Source: Panonychus citri (lineage: Eukaryota > Arthropoda > Arachnida > Trombidiformes > Tetranychidae). Taken from it: DNA of 64,000 nucleotides. Both the position numbers and the translations under genes were made by a program. Shown piece by piece: positions 47,389 through 57,046 of the stretch. The first letter of the stretch is position 1; each line of letters opens with the position of its first letter. The stretch is from NCBI RefSeq assembly GCF_014898815.1, contig NW_026515543.1:4588001-4652000 (forward strand), read 5' to 3'. The notes beneath the pieces were generated by a model. That model worked only from the letters and a program-made list of their open reading frames with translations. It searched no databases and had not been told where the DNA came from.

Positions 47389-48111
47389 AATGACTACAAG
47401 TTAATCTTTTAAGAGTTTGAATTTAACTGACTTTTTCTCATTGAATTTCTTTTCTTTTATACTTGACTCAATGAGAAAAAATACATTTTGCAATAGTTAC
47501 TTTGTAACTATTCTGAGATAATCTTTTGCACAATTTCATTAGTTTTAGTTAATTAATATAATTGATTGATGGTTAGTTTAAAATAAGAAAGTTAGTTTGT
47601 TAATGAGGTTAATGAGATAATTTATCTCTGTCCCATGATTTAGGTTACAATCCTTAAATCTCTTTCTTCTTTCTATTTTGAATTTAAGTCTCTTTCTACG
47701 CTCTTTTAATGTTATGTATATGGTTTTTACTCACGTAGCTTTGCATATTGGCATTTTTTTAACAACCTCAAGTACTTGGAATACTTAATTGAACATTCGA
47801 TCTATTACCAGAATGATCCAACGGAATGTGATTATGTAGTTTTTAGTTTTGTTACAAACATCATATCAGAGTATTATTCATTAGGCTTTCATGAAGACAT
47901 TTGACATAATACATTCGACATAGAATCGTCATTAATTTGATTATATAAGTAGTAATAATATGCCACCTCTGGCATTTACCGAGTTTTTTATGGCGGGAAA
48001 AACAAATATTAAATGATCAAATTAAACTTTATTCAACTGTTATTGTTTCATCATATAATTCATATACAATATGAAGTCTTTCGATTACAAGTGGTGAACA
48101 TTCTTCATCAT
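47389..48111. other. transposon-flank spacer with dispersed repeat fragment
   Basis: No gene. A TTTCTATTTTGAATTTAAGTC motif at about 47,671 repeats one at about 46,777 on the other side of the solo LTR. GTAGTAATAATATGCCACCTCT at 47,949-47,970 recurs in inverted form, with three extra bases, at 54,903-54,927, so it is probably an end of an old dispersed element. Confidence 0.5.
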
Positions 48112-48526
48112 GTCAGACTTGACCAGAGGACTAAACAGAATTGAAGAGCTCGACCCTGTAATTTTCAAGGTCATGGAGGTCATTTAACGAAGGTAGCAGT
48201 TATAGGTCATTTTAAGGTCGTCGTGTGAAAGAGCAAATCACACCTCAGATTTTATTTTGATGTACTGTGATGAACGGGTTAGAAGATAGGCATGTTTCAA
48301 TCTGAAAACACTTCAAAAGTTAAGTTTATAAGAAAAGCCTGTATCTCAGCTGCCTTTTGACGGAATATCACCAAACCTAAGGTATGAGTGTAACTTTTTG
48401 TGCTCTTTCACGCGACGACCTTGTAAAGACCTATATAAATGCTATCTTCGTTAAATGACCACGATGACCTTGAAAATCGTAGGGTCGAGCGCTTCAATTC
48501 TGTTTAGTCCTCTGGTCAAGTCTGAC
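48112..48526. repeat. fold-back (inverted repeat) element with ~120-bp arms
   Basis: Left arm 48,112-48,232 and right arm 48,409-48,526 are imperfect inverted copies. CAGACTTGACCAGAGGACTA pairs with the sequence ending TAGTCCTCTGGTCAAGTCTG, and GGTCGTCGTGTGAAAGAGC pairs with GCTCTTTCACGCGACGACC. The loop is about 175 bp. A transcript would fold into a long hairpin. The element is likely a MITE or the ends of a deleted DNA transposon. Confidence 0.8.
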
Positions 48527-48953
48527 ATTCATCTGACTTTTAGTTCTGGAGATATTCAGTGTAATAGCCGTAGTGGATAAAAAACGCCCTGTATTACCAC
48601 TAAAATAATAAGGATCGTAATTAGGAAAATCGTTTGGTTCCAACCTTGATATAACTTCGAAACAAATAGTCATATTAACTATTCGATACATCTTTAATTG
48701 ATTAATTAATTAATCAACAATCAAAGACATTGATGATTATATTCTTCATTGACCAAATTAACAAATTATTTAAGAAATTGTCAGAAAATTGACAAAATGA
48801 TCAATCATTCATCGAGAATTGGTCAGTTGTCAATTAATTATCATTGATTGAAGTTAAAAAAGTTTTAATCAACTTCCCAAAGTTTCATTATGCCTAAGTG
48901 GTTTAAACGATCGGGTAAATAACAACGGTTATTGAAAAAATCTTATGATATAA

Positions 48954-50121
48954 CAAAAAAGAGAAAGAGAACTTTTCGAGAAATTTAAGTGTAAAGAACT
49001 GCGTATTGTGTTAACTCATCTGGAATATGTTCCATCAGCAAAACGGATTAATGTGACCGAAGGAGTTATTAAAAATCCATTTTTCATCGATGAACAATCA
49101 TCAAAGGAAATTCAACAAATCATCATTAAATGTACTCCAATCCGAAGAAATTCGTGAATACAATAGTAGTAGGGAAGCGTAATCATACTCTTGTTGTTCT
49201 AACTGTATCATCATCAACAGTGAGTCAATCGATCTCTCTACATGTAAGTGGTTATCGAAATTATTTTATTATTTTTTTTTATAATTTAATATTTTTCCGC
49301 AATTATTTTACCCTCAAAATGATAAATATTAACTACTTGGGTGATGATCATTGATTATTATTTTGATATTATTTTATTTCACTGATGATGATGATGATGA
49401 TGATACAGTTAGAACAACAAGAGTATGATTATCAGTGATAGATAGAGTGAGACTGTATTAGATGATTATAATGACGATGATAACGATGATGTTTCAGAGG
49501 AAAGATTTAATTCATTAAAGTTTAAGATTACTACTGAAAACTTTCACTAGTTTTTTTCAATCTTTTCAACTTCTTCTTCAACAAGAATAATCAAATACTG
49601 TTGTTTTTTCACAACCATCATCATCTTCCTTTTTATAGTTAATTTTATCAGGTAATCTGAGTAAATTTAGAACGGCTCTAAAATTAATATTTAATCAAAT
49701 GATTTTTTTAACTTTTCTATTATTTGATTTTCGTGATAGTTTGTTACCTTTCCTTCTATTAAATTTTCAAAAATGCAAATTTCCTATTTGCTCATTTAGT
49801 TCAAAAATAAATAATGTTTTTTTTCAAATTTATCTTTTATCAAAAAACAATTAAAAACTAATTAAGAACTCACCTAATCAAATGTTGAAATTGAGGTGCT
49901 AACAACAGAAGAGCTACATTAGAGGCGTACGGTGCATTCAAAACGTTAGGGTGCATTTAAAGCTTATTTGCATTTGAAGCGTACGCTGCATTAGAGACGT
50001 ACGCTTCCCTACTACTTACAATGATGATTTTGTTCGATTACTTGATGAATGTTCGGTTTCCATTGATAAAATTTTTCCAATTGATGATGAATTCGTTGAT
50101 TTTGTTTTAAAAATGATGTGA
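48954..50121 (+). pseudogene. remnant of an unrecognised ORF interrupted by a TIR element
   Basis: An open stretch 48,954-49,154 has normal protein-like composition (for example LRIVLTHLEYVPSAKRINVT) and ends at a TGA at 49,155. In another frame, reading runs from just before this point across the target site and continues after the inserted element (50,023-50,121, with DDFVRLLDECSVSIDKIFPI) to a stop. The coding-like sequence is therefore both frame-shifted and split by the insertion at 49,165-50,016. No family was recognised. It may have been the 5' part of the next gene to the right or part of an older transposon. Confidence 0.4.
49165..50016. mobile_element. TIR DNA element (MITE-like), 852 bp, TSD TACAAT
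   Basis: Perfect 17-bp terminal inverted repeats AGTAGTAGGGAAGCGTA / TACGCTTCCCTACTACT lie at 49,165-49,181 and 50,000-50,016, flanked by the direct repeat TACAAT (49,159-49,164 and 50,017-50,022). A second inverted pair lies inside: AATCATACTCTTGTTGTTCT at 49,181-49,200 against the complement near 49,409-49,431. Several GCGTACG-type subterminal motifs occur at 49,925-50,000. No transposase ORF is present, so it is non-autonomous. Confidence 0.82.
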
Positions 50122-50434
50122 TATTTCAGTTTCGTCTCTTGATCAGTTAACATTCAAATCAAAAATTAAATCAAAAAGTGAATCAAAAGTTAAAAGTAAA
50201 GTGTGTGTGAACAAAAATGGAACAACGGAAATCACCAAAAAAGGAAGGAAAAGGGTGAACGAGGTTGACAAGTTACTAGCTAATGTAATAGCCAACAAGC
50301 GTCCCAACGTAACATATGACAGTGAAATTGATGAAGAAGAGGTAAGTTAAATAAATATACAATGAATGGGACATATGTCTAATTAACCAAAGATCAAAAC
50401 CTAATGGATATACTTGTTTCTACTTGTATATTAG

Positions 50435-51580
50435 AACAATGGGATGACTATCGAGCAATTGATAGCATCATTAAAAAGGCTTAAAGTACCGGAAGAAAAA
50501 ATCTTCGTTGAATGGTCAAGAACTTTGGATGAAACTGTCATAAAAGAATCGCTGGAAACACTCAAGATCTTTATTGAAACTACACCTGTTGCAGATATGA
50601 ATAATGAAGATCTGTCGATAATAACACTTTTTCTAAAGCAAAGTGAAGAGGGTAAAGAAAAGCTGATCCTGAGCGGAGAGGCGGACACTTTGACCTTCCC
50701 GATGCAAGTTGAGAAAATGAATAGAGATGGGCAGAACATCTTCCTCAGTTACTCAAAGGAAATGAAGCGTCCAAAACACTGGCTAGATGTGACAGCATTG
50801 GAAATTAAGCCGTCATTGAACATCAAGATAACCGATGAGACAGGAAAACTTGATGGTTTTACGACGAAACGAATCTTCTCGGATCTCTATGAGAAGGTGG
50901 GAAAAAACCATATGCTGATAGAAAAAACCATACCACAAAGATTTGGTATCAAATTGGTCTTTGACTCTGAAAAAGCTCGCGAAACAATGATAAAAGAAAT
51001 TAAAATGCAAATTAACAGGCCAGATTGGATTGTAGAAGTCCCAGCACTAAAAGATCCCCAGATATTCGTCTATTTTAACTCGGAGGTAAATGAAACTAAT
51101 TCGGAAAAGTTTGTGACACAACTGATACGGTATAACAAATGGTCAGAAAAACATTTAATTAAATGGAAATCGACCTTTGCATTAAGAGGGGGAAGATATA
51201 AACTGGCTCTCTCTATCAACTCGATCTTACGCTCTGAAATAGAAAGAAGTGGTGGCAAAATATCTACGGGACTACAGAAAATAGAAATTTACGATAAATT
51301 TAACATAATAATTTGTCTCAACTGCTCCCAATGGAATCACAAAGCCAATGTTTGCAAATTTAAAAGATGCTGTGCATATTGCAGTGGTGTTCATCCTGGT
51401 AAATGTACCATTAGCGAAAAGGAATCCTGGGTATGTCCAAACTGTCATGGCCAAAAGAAAGGTCACTCAGCCTTCTGCAGTGATTGCCCAATATACATGA
51501 TGAGGCTAAAGAATGAAATGGAAAAAATAAATCATCAGTATACAAACATCTTCCTTGAACCTTACAACAATTATATGTAA
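50435..51580 (+). CDS. RT-less zinc-knuckle ORF A (LINE ORF1-like)
   Basis: An intact ORF starting at ATG 50,444 (378 residues). An in-frame upstream exon ending at 50,341 with a GTAAGT donor and a TTAG acceptor at 50,434 may extend it, although no upstream ATG in that frame was found. Residues about 95-270 show an RRM-like strand/helix pattern. Three knuckles follow at 291-348: C291-x2-C-x4-H-x4-C304, C310-x2-C-x3-H-x3-C321, C331-x2-C-x6-H341 with C345 or C348. They lead into DCPIYMMRLKNEMEKINHQY. This tail closely parallels that of the LINE ORF1 at 27 kb (ECPQFQARLRQEIQKINFDY). No endonuclease or RT lies downstream; a convergent relative follows instead. It may be an ORF1-only element or a domesticated gene. 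Confidence 0.72.
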   Translation, partial: NNGMTIEQLIASLKRLKVPEEKIFVEWSRTLDETVIKESLETLKIFIETTPVADMNNEDLSIITLFLKQSEEGKEKLILSGEADTLTFPMQVEKMNRDGQNIFLSYSKEMKRPKHWLDVTALEIKPSLNIKITDETGKLDGFTTKRIFSDLYEKVGKNHMLIEKTIPQRFGIKLVFDSEKARETMIKEIKMQINRPDWIVEVPALKDPQIFVYFNSEVNETNSEKFVTQLIRYNKWSEKHLIKWKSTFALRGGRYKLALSINSILRSEIERSGGKISTGLQKIEIYDKFNIIICLNCSQWNHKANVCKFKRCCAYCSGVHPGKCTISEKESWVCPNCHGQKKGHSAFCSDCPIYMMRLKNEMEKINHQYTNIFLEPYNNYM

Positions 51581-51633
51581 AACTTTTACAACAATTAAAT
51601 GTAAAACTTTTACAACAATTAAATGTAAAACTT
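51562..51633. repeat. three tandem copies of a 24-bp unit over the ORF A stop
   Basis: Unit TTACAACAATTAAATGTAAA plus ACTT is repeated at 51,562, 51,586 and 51,610. Copy 1 differs by one base and contains the stop codon of ORF A. Confidence 0.9.
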
Positions 51634-51740
51634 TTAATGTTCTTACTCTGAGAGCAATTTGAATAAGACTGATGAAAATAAAAATTAAACGAGATTACGC
51701 TTAGGTAAGAAGATAGACTCATATAAATGATCAAATTTTC

Positions 51741-52481
51741 TTATCTGCTGACATAAGATTCGGGAAAAACAGGACAATTGTAGAAAAAAGCAGAGTGTCC
51801 GGGTACACAGCACCGGAAACAGAACCAATTTGTTTGATCGAAACGATAAGGGCAGCGAATGGTTGTATGTCTCTGTCCACACTGAGCACAGCGGGGTGAA
51901 TGAGTATTATTACAATTACCAATAGTATGGCCTAATTGGGAACAAAAGTCACAACACTTTAGAGAAAAACAGTCATAAAACTGAATAATAAAACCATCAA
52001 GGGTCATAAACGGCAACTTTAAATCCTTTCGGTAAAGTGAAGAAACTTCGAGAATTATGGAAATGTATTGATTTCCTCGAGTGATATTTCTGGTCTTGAA
52101 GGGAAAATCGGGATAACTATGAGAAAGGAAATGGAAAAACCTTTCACACCCCCCGGGAAAGTTGTTGGGTATTAGAAATTTAAGGGTCGGCTGTCGGGCA
52201 ACCACAGGACGAACCACAAAGCCACAAGAACTGAGCTTAAGGGAGACGCTTGGAACCGAATTCAAATCATCGATAACTATCTTGACACAAGTGCTCCCTC
52301 GAAGAACAATTACGCCAGAGAACTCACAAAGTAATTGCTGAACCTGAGCCTTTACTTTGAGAGGAGCCTCGTCTCGTACCAGTGAGTTAACAAGAAGAAC
52401 TCGGGAAGGTACAACATTGCAGGAAAGGATTCCAACATCATGATGCATCTCGATCAAGAACATGCTGAAAAATTCCTCCAC
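51741..52481 (-). CDS. RT-less zinc-knuckle ORF B (LINE ORF1-like)
   Basis: An intact ORF of 246 residues, convergent with ORF A (stops 160 bp apart). An RRM-like segment (RVLLVNSLVRDEAPLKVKAQ region) is followed by a middle region. The knuckles are C177-x2-C180-x4-H185-x4-C190, C198-x2-C201-x3-H205-x4-C210 and C221-x2-C224-x4-H229-x6-C236. All three match the spacing of the LINE ORF1 at 27 kb exactly. The protein ends just after the last knuckle. No RT is linked. Its start lies 123 bp from the divergent ORF C start. Confidence 0.7.
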   Translation of the reverse strand: MEEFFSMFLIEMHHDVGILSCNVVPSRVLLVNSLVRDEAPLKVKAQVQQLLCEFSGVIVLRGSTCVKIVIDDLNSVPSVSLKLSSCGFVVRPVVARQPTLKFLIPNNFPGGCERFFHFLSHSYPDFPFKTRNITRGNQYISIILEVSSLYRKDLKLPFMTLDGFIIQFYDCFSLKCCDFCSQLGHTIGNCNNTHSPRCAQCGQRHTTIRCPYRFDQTNWFCFRCCVPGHSAFFYNCPVFPESYVSR

Positions 52482-52604
52482 CAGGGGGCCAAGATGAAGC
52501 CAATAAGACTATATGAAAGGTAACCTTCCCTTCACTGACTTGCTTGATTTTGTTTACCACAGTGAGTTAAATCCTTAAAACAGTTTTTGTGAAGTGAAAT
52601 TAAG
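52482..52604. promoter_or_regulatory. short divergent interval between ORFs B and C
   Basis: The 123 bp between the start codons of ORF B (-) and ORF C (+) can only hold a compact bidirectional promoter. No TATA box is evident. The regulatory role is inferred from the arrangement. Confidence 0.4.
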
Positions 52605-53120
52605 ATGAACCCTCTAACCTTGGAAATGTTAATAAATTTTGATGGTATTCGACTTCTGGATGGTAGTGACCCGTCGAGAGTGATGGTATGGTTTCTGGCA
52701 CCTCTAAATGAACAAAGAAAAGATAAGATAAAAAATAAATTAGTGGCCTTGTATAAGCTTAAAATGGAGGAAATATTGGAGATACAAACGATTGAAAGCG
52801 GAGATGGTGAAGTGGCAGTAATTTTAACTATTCACAAAGTGCTGAGAAACAGATGGAATTCACAATATGGTAATATAATATGCCTTGAGGGAAAATGTTT
52901 ACAACTATATGATTTTCCAGATGTTAAGTGGATGAAGAAATGGCTTACTCTTGGTGATGAGGATGACAAGAAAGAGAAAAGAGAACTAATTAAAAAAAGA
53001 GGTTTGAAAGGTCTAATTATGTTAGGCATACCGATGGTGGACAACGGGAAAGCTAGTGAATCAAAAATTGTACAAGAAAGAACAATGATTGGCCACCAGA
53101 TGTCACCAGTTTCCAAATAA
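52605..53120 (+). CDS. RT-less ORF C, RRM-like protein without knuckles
   Basis: An intact ORF of 171 residues. An N-terminal strand/helix pattern (RVMVWFLAPLNEQRKDKIKN, then VAVILTIH) parallels the RRM-like part of ORF B. The C-terminal part is charged and lacks zinc ligands. It lies 183 bp before ORF D on the same strand. It could be the N-terminal half of a split ORF1-like protein, or a distinct small gene of the same cluster. No known family is recognised. Confidence 0.5.
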   Translation: MNPLTLEMLINFDGIRLLDGSDPSRVMVWFLAPLNEQRKDKIKNKLVALYKLKMEEILEIQTIESGDGEVAVILTIHKVLRNRWNSQYGNIICLEGKCLQLYDFPDVKWMKKWLTLGDEDDKKEKRELIKKRGLKGLIMLGIPMVDNGKASESKIVQERTMIGHQMSPVSK

Positions 53121-53303
53121 CCTACACCCCAAACACCAAGCAACAATCTTTCACGTTTTTCTTTTCTTTTCTTTATTCCCCAGACTATTTCCTGAATTAT
53201 TTACACTATCTTATTTAATCTTGTTTATCTTTATCATCCATAATCCTACAATCTCTCATTGCATCCTTGAGTGAACTATCAGTGATCAACCAGCGAAAAT
53301 ATA

Positions 53304-54167
53304 ATGGTAATTTGTGAAGTGGCTGCTGGCAACAACAATGGCTTTCGACGTGGGGATCCAAATCGGTTGCAGATAATGAACAAGCGGATGGACCCCTCGC
53401 TGGCCCTAGTGGAGATAAAATTACAAATGGAAGAGGCATCCCAGACGGAAACAATAAATTCTTTCTTTCGTTCGAATGAAACAGTTGAGAGTTGGCTCCA
53501 ATCCGGTATTACAGTTTATGAGAGACCACATGGGATGAGGTTCACAATGTTAAGAGACAAATCCTTAGCTCTGGAGATCTTAATTCACAGCTTAGATGAT
53601 TGTGAAGAGGTGACCTTCAGCAGATTAACATCGATCCCGACATATAATCTCTTATACACTGGCAATCAAATACCGATCGATGAAATTGTAAGCGACTTAA
53701 TTGAAAATGTTGGCTTCAACACAATTACAGCCCGGGAAGAGACCTTGAATACATTTGGTGGCAGGAACTTGATTTCCTTCAAATCAAATCAAAGACGCTT
53801 GATTGTTGCAAATGATTTTACTCTATTCCTCAACAATGACGCTCGAGCGGAAATCACAGACAAAATTGGATGGCAACAATGCTTGATATGCCATTTATTC
53901 TTACCAGAAGGAGATGGAATGCGTCATGACTGTACGGTGGATGATATGTGCTCAGTATGTAATCGACCATACCATGGACAATCGTATTTCTGTCGATTAA
54001 CACCGGAATGCCGAACTTGTTTGGTGAAAGGTAAACCTTTCAGGCATCCGAGCAATCACCCATCATGTCCGTCTCTTGCTGAAATATGCTCAGAATATGT
54101 AAACAAAAGTAAGGGAGAATTTACCATACTGAGATTATTAACATCCACAGTTGATCCAAGCCATTAA
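53304..54167 (+). CDS. RT-less zinc-knuckle ORF D
   Basis: An intact ORF of 287 residues with an AATAAA signal near 54,353. The N-terminal part is unrecognised; an RRM-like region at about 95-190 precedes a Cys/His-rich tail. The tail is C193-x2-C196 with HDC at 208-210, C216-x2-C219-x4-H224-x5-C230, and C236-x2-C239 with H252 and C255. This is again a three-finger tail followed by CPSLAEICSEY, in the place of the CP-helix tail of ORF1, ORF A and ORF B, but with more divergent spacing. No RT follows before 57 kb. Confidence 0.65.
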   Translation: MVICEVAAGNNNGFRRGDPNRLQIMNKRMDPSLALVEIKLQMEEASQTETINSFFRSNETVESWLQSGITVYERPHGMRFTMLRDKSLALEILIHSLDDCEEVTFSRLTSIPTYNLLYTGNQIPIDEIVSDLIENVGFNTITAREETLNTFGGRNLISFKSNQRRLIVANDFTLFLNNDARAEITDKIGWQQCLICHLFLPEGDGMRHDCTVDDMCSVCNRPYHGQSYFCRLTPECRTCLVKGKPFRHPSNHPSCPSLAEICSEYVNKSKGEFTILRLLTSTVDPSH

Positions 54168-56921
54168 TGAGATCGATGGACCAGAAATTCGAATTACCAT
54201 CAACCAATACAAATCAACCAGCAAACCCACAAAACCAATCAAAAATTTTCTTTTCCTTTTCTTCTGTTCTCTTCCCGAATCTTTATGATCACTAATGTTA
54301 GACTAATAATCTTGTAATCTTGTAATCCAATTCAACTTAGTTAGAAAATACAAATAAACGTGAAATCAAATGATATCAAGGTCTTGTTATTATATTGTTC
54401 ACCAATTCACCATTCATTATTCACCAGATTGTTCAATTGTCCTTAAAAAGAGGAAAAGAAATGTAACATAATGTAAACATAACAATCCTGAATGGTAACA
54501 ATTTGAGTTAAACAATCTAATTATTAGAACAAATTGATATGAAATTTATTTAGCTAATACAAAATATAAACAATTAGCTAATTGTTGATACGATTTTCAA
54601 TCCAATGAGATTTGATGATTGAAATGATGTTATTATTAATTGAACTACTGGTGTTTGAATCATCAAACTTATTAACTGTTATCATTAATTGTTGATTATT
54701 ATTATTGAAATTATTTATTATTATCATTTAGATTTAGTATCGGCCAGTTTATGATTTCGGTGAAATCATGACTGATGGTTTAATCAAATTATAATTAAAT
54801 TATATTGAATTTGATCATTTTAATATATGTATTTTTATTTTCGGTCCTTCATCAAATGATGGTGAGAGAGTAAGAGAAAGAGAAAGAGTAAATTGGTGTG
54901 ACAGAGGTGGCATATTATTATTACTACTATATAGTAGTATTAATTATACTTTCCTTGCTTATTAAAGTGTTGTTAAAGATTAGTTACCTTTAATAACCAG
55001 AAAAGAAAAAGATAAAACTAGTGTAATAAAATAATTAAAAACGGGTTGATTTCTAATGTCATTGGTTTCACCTCCAGACAAATCCCATCATATAAATGAT
55101 AAAATTAATCATTTAGATTAGTTTACAAAACCCCCCACCTAATACCAATTAACCTTTAATTATCAAAATATTAGATAACAAAATGTAGTATTTAAGAAAT
55201 GAGAATAAAATGAAAAGATTAGATTTTCCTTTGAGTAATCATCAAAGGGGTCTCAATGTTTTTCATCTTCGTGGTTCGTCACAATTTATTCGTGACAACT
55301 AGATTCAAAGTAACCAGATTGACCTAAAGCTCAACATGAACAAAATGAAAAAAACTCGATTTCTTGATCATCTGTAGTATTATCATGATAATTATCGTGA
55401 TGAATTAATCCCAAATCTACAAACATAATCACTACAACGTTAGTTACAGTCAACAACTAATCGTGATCAGAATTGTTTCTGATTACCAAACTAACATTTT
55501 CCATTGATAATCATTCTTTAATTGTTACACAATCAACAATTAACTATTTTTTTGCTGTTGTATTTGAAGCAACAAAATCAATTTTTACTCAAAAAAAGTT
55601 TAATGTTAATTAACCTTTTTTCCTGATTGACATAATTAACTTTAAGTCCTTTACAATTACGATTACGCTTATATAATAATGTATATAAATTTGTATCAAT
55701 CAATATGATGATCAACTAATTAATGATCAATTAATACAAAGGTAATGACAATGGTGATTATGGTAATAATCAACGGATAGAAACAGTAAATCATTTTCAC
55801 TCTCAGTGCATTACAATTGACCTTTCACTTTGTTTTTTACTTATCAATTTTTGATTACAACTACTGAATCTTTAATTGTCTATCCTTAATCAACGTAGCA
55901 GTTAAACAATCAAAGTGAAAAATTAATAACATTTTCAAATGAATCTTTAAAAATGACAACAAATGACTCTCAAGAGATTGTCTCAAAAGACGGCCGAAAG
56001 CACCCTCGATCCTCCAATAAAATATCAAAAACATCAAAATATTTAAAATTGCACAAAAATAGATGTACAGTGTAATCTTTAGAATTCTTTGATGATCTTT
56101 TTTGATAGAGATTGTCTCGAGGTTTACTCTGAAAATTTTTGGTAGTTTTCAAAGAGTTCATCTACCACTTCAACTGTTAGACAATTGTCACCATAATGCA
56201 TTTCCAGTGTAGACAATGGTTTGAATCTCTCTTTGCATTCGCAACAAACAAAGCTGGAATTGCATTCTCTAAATGGTTGATGGCATCCTTCTTCTTGGCG
56301 AAGCGAAGACTATACATCGAAAAAAACTCTGCGCTAAACGATAGCGATCGCAATTTTAGTTCGATTTTCACCAAATTTTCAGGATAGATCCAAATTATGA
56401 GTGTGGTCACCCATATAGTTTTTGGTGATGATTGGCCCACCCCCCGAAAATTAATAATTTCTATTCACACTAGATGGCACTCACAGCTGATTACCATGAC
56501 GACGTCAAAAAAGTAGTGCCATCTAATGATCAGAAACTTTCAGTTTTAAATAAAACTTTATTTAATAAAAGATAATTATATTTTTTATCACCATCATCTT
56601 CAACATTATTATTATTCTTATTATTATTATTATTGTAGACCTTGAAGTCACCTTCACTGTTGTAATTAATATATGTACTTTTATTGTTGTTGGGTGAGAT
56701 CCCTACACTAACTGATTACAATTTTTAGTTATTTTCATCATCAGCATCCTCATCTTAATTTAGATGTTGAGTTTGCAAATGTTTGGTTGCCAACTCAACA
56801 ATTATTATTATTATCATCATCATCATCATAAACATAATCATCATCAACATCAATCAACCAAAACCTGATCAGAACCAAAGGTTTTTCATACTAAATTTAT
56901 ATTTTGAATAAAAAGAAAGAA
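54168..56921. other. intergenic region with transposon fragments
   Basis: AT-rich spacer. The inverted copy of the 47,949 repeat lies at 54,903-54,927. From about 55,960 to 56,530 the base composition becomes less AT-rich. Short inverted TAGATGGCAC / GTGCCATCTA segments (about 56,471-56,480 and 56,515-56,524) suggest a decayed DNA element. No intact gene is recognised; open frames at 55,970-56,440 are unsupported. Confidence 0.5.
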
Positions 56922-56923
56922 TA

Positions 56924-57030
56924 AGAGATAGAGATAGAGATAGAGATAGAGATAGAGATAGAGATAGAGATAGAGATAGAGATAGAGATAGAGATAGAGA
57001 TAGAGATAGAGATAGAGATAGAGATAGAGA
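56924..57030. repeat. (GAGATA)n hexanucleotide microsatellite
   Basis: About 18 perfect copies of AGAGAT/GAGATA abut the 5' end of the helicase fragment. The opposite strand yields a spurious Leu/Ser repeat frame. Confidence 0.93.
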
Positions 57031-57046
57031 AAGGAAGAAAGAAAAA

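Noticed and set aside
56460..56530. short inverted TAGATGGCAC repeats as ends of a mobile element
   Set aside because: Only about 10 bp, 35 bp apart, with no target duplication; kept only as a remark in the intergenic entry.
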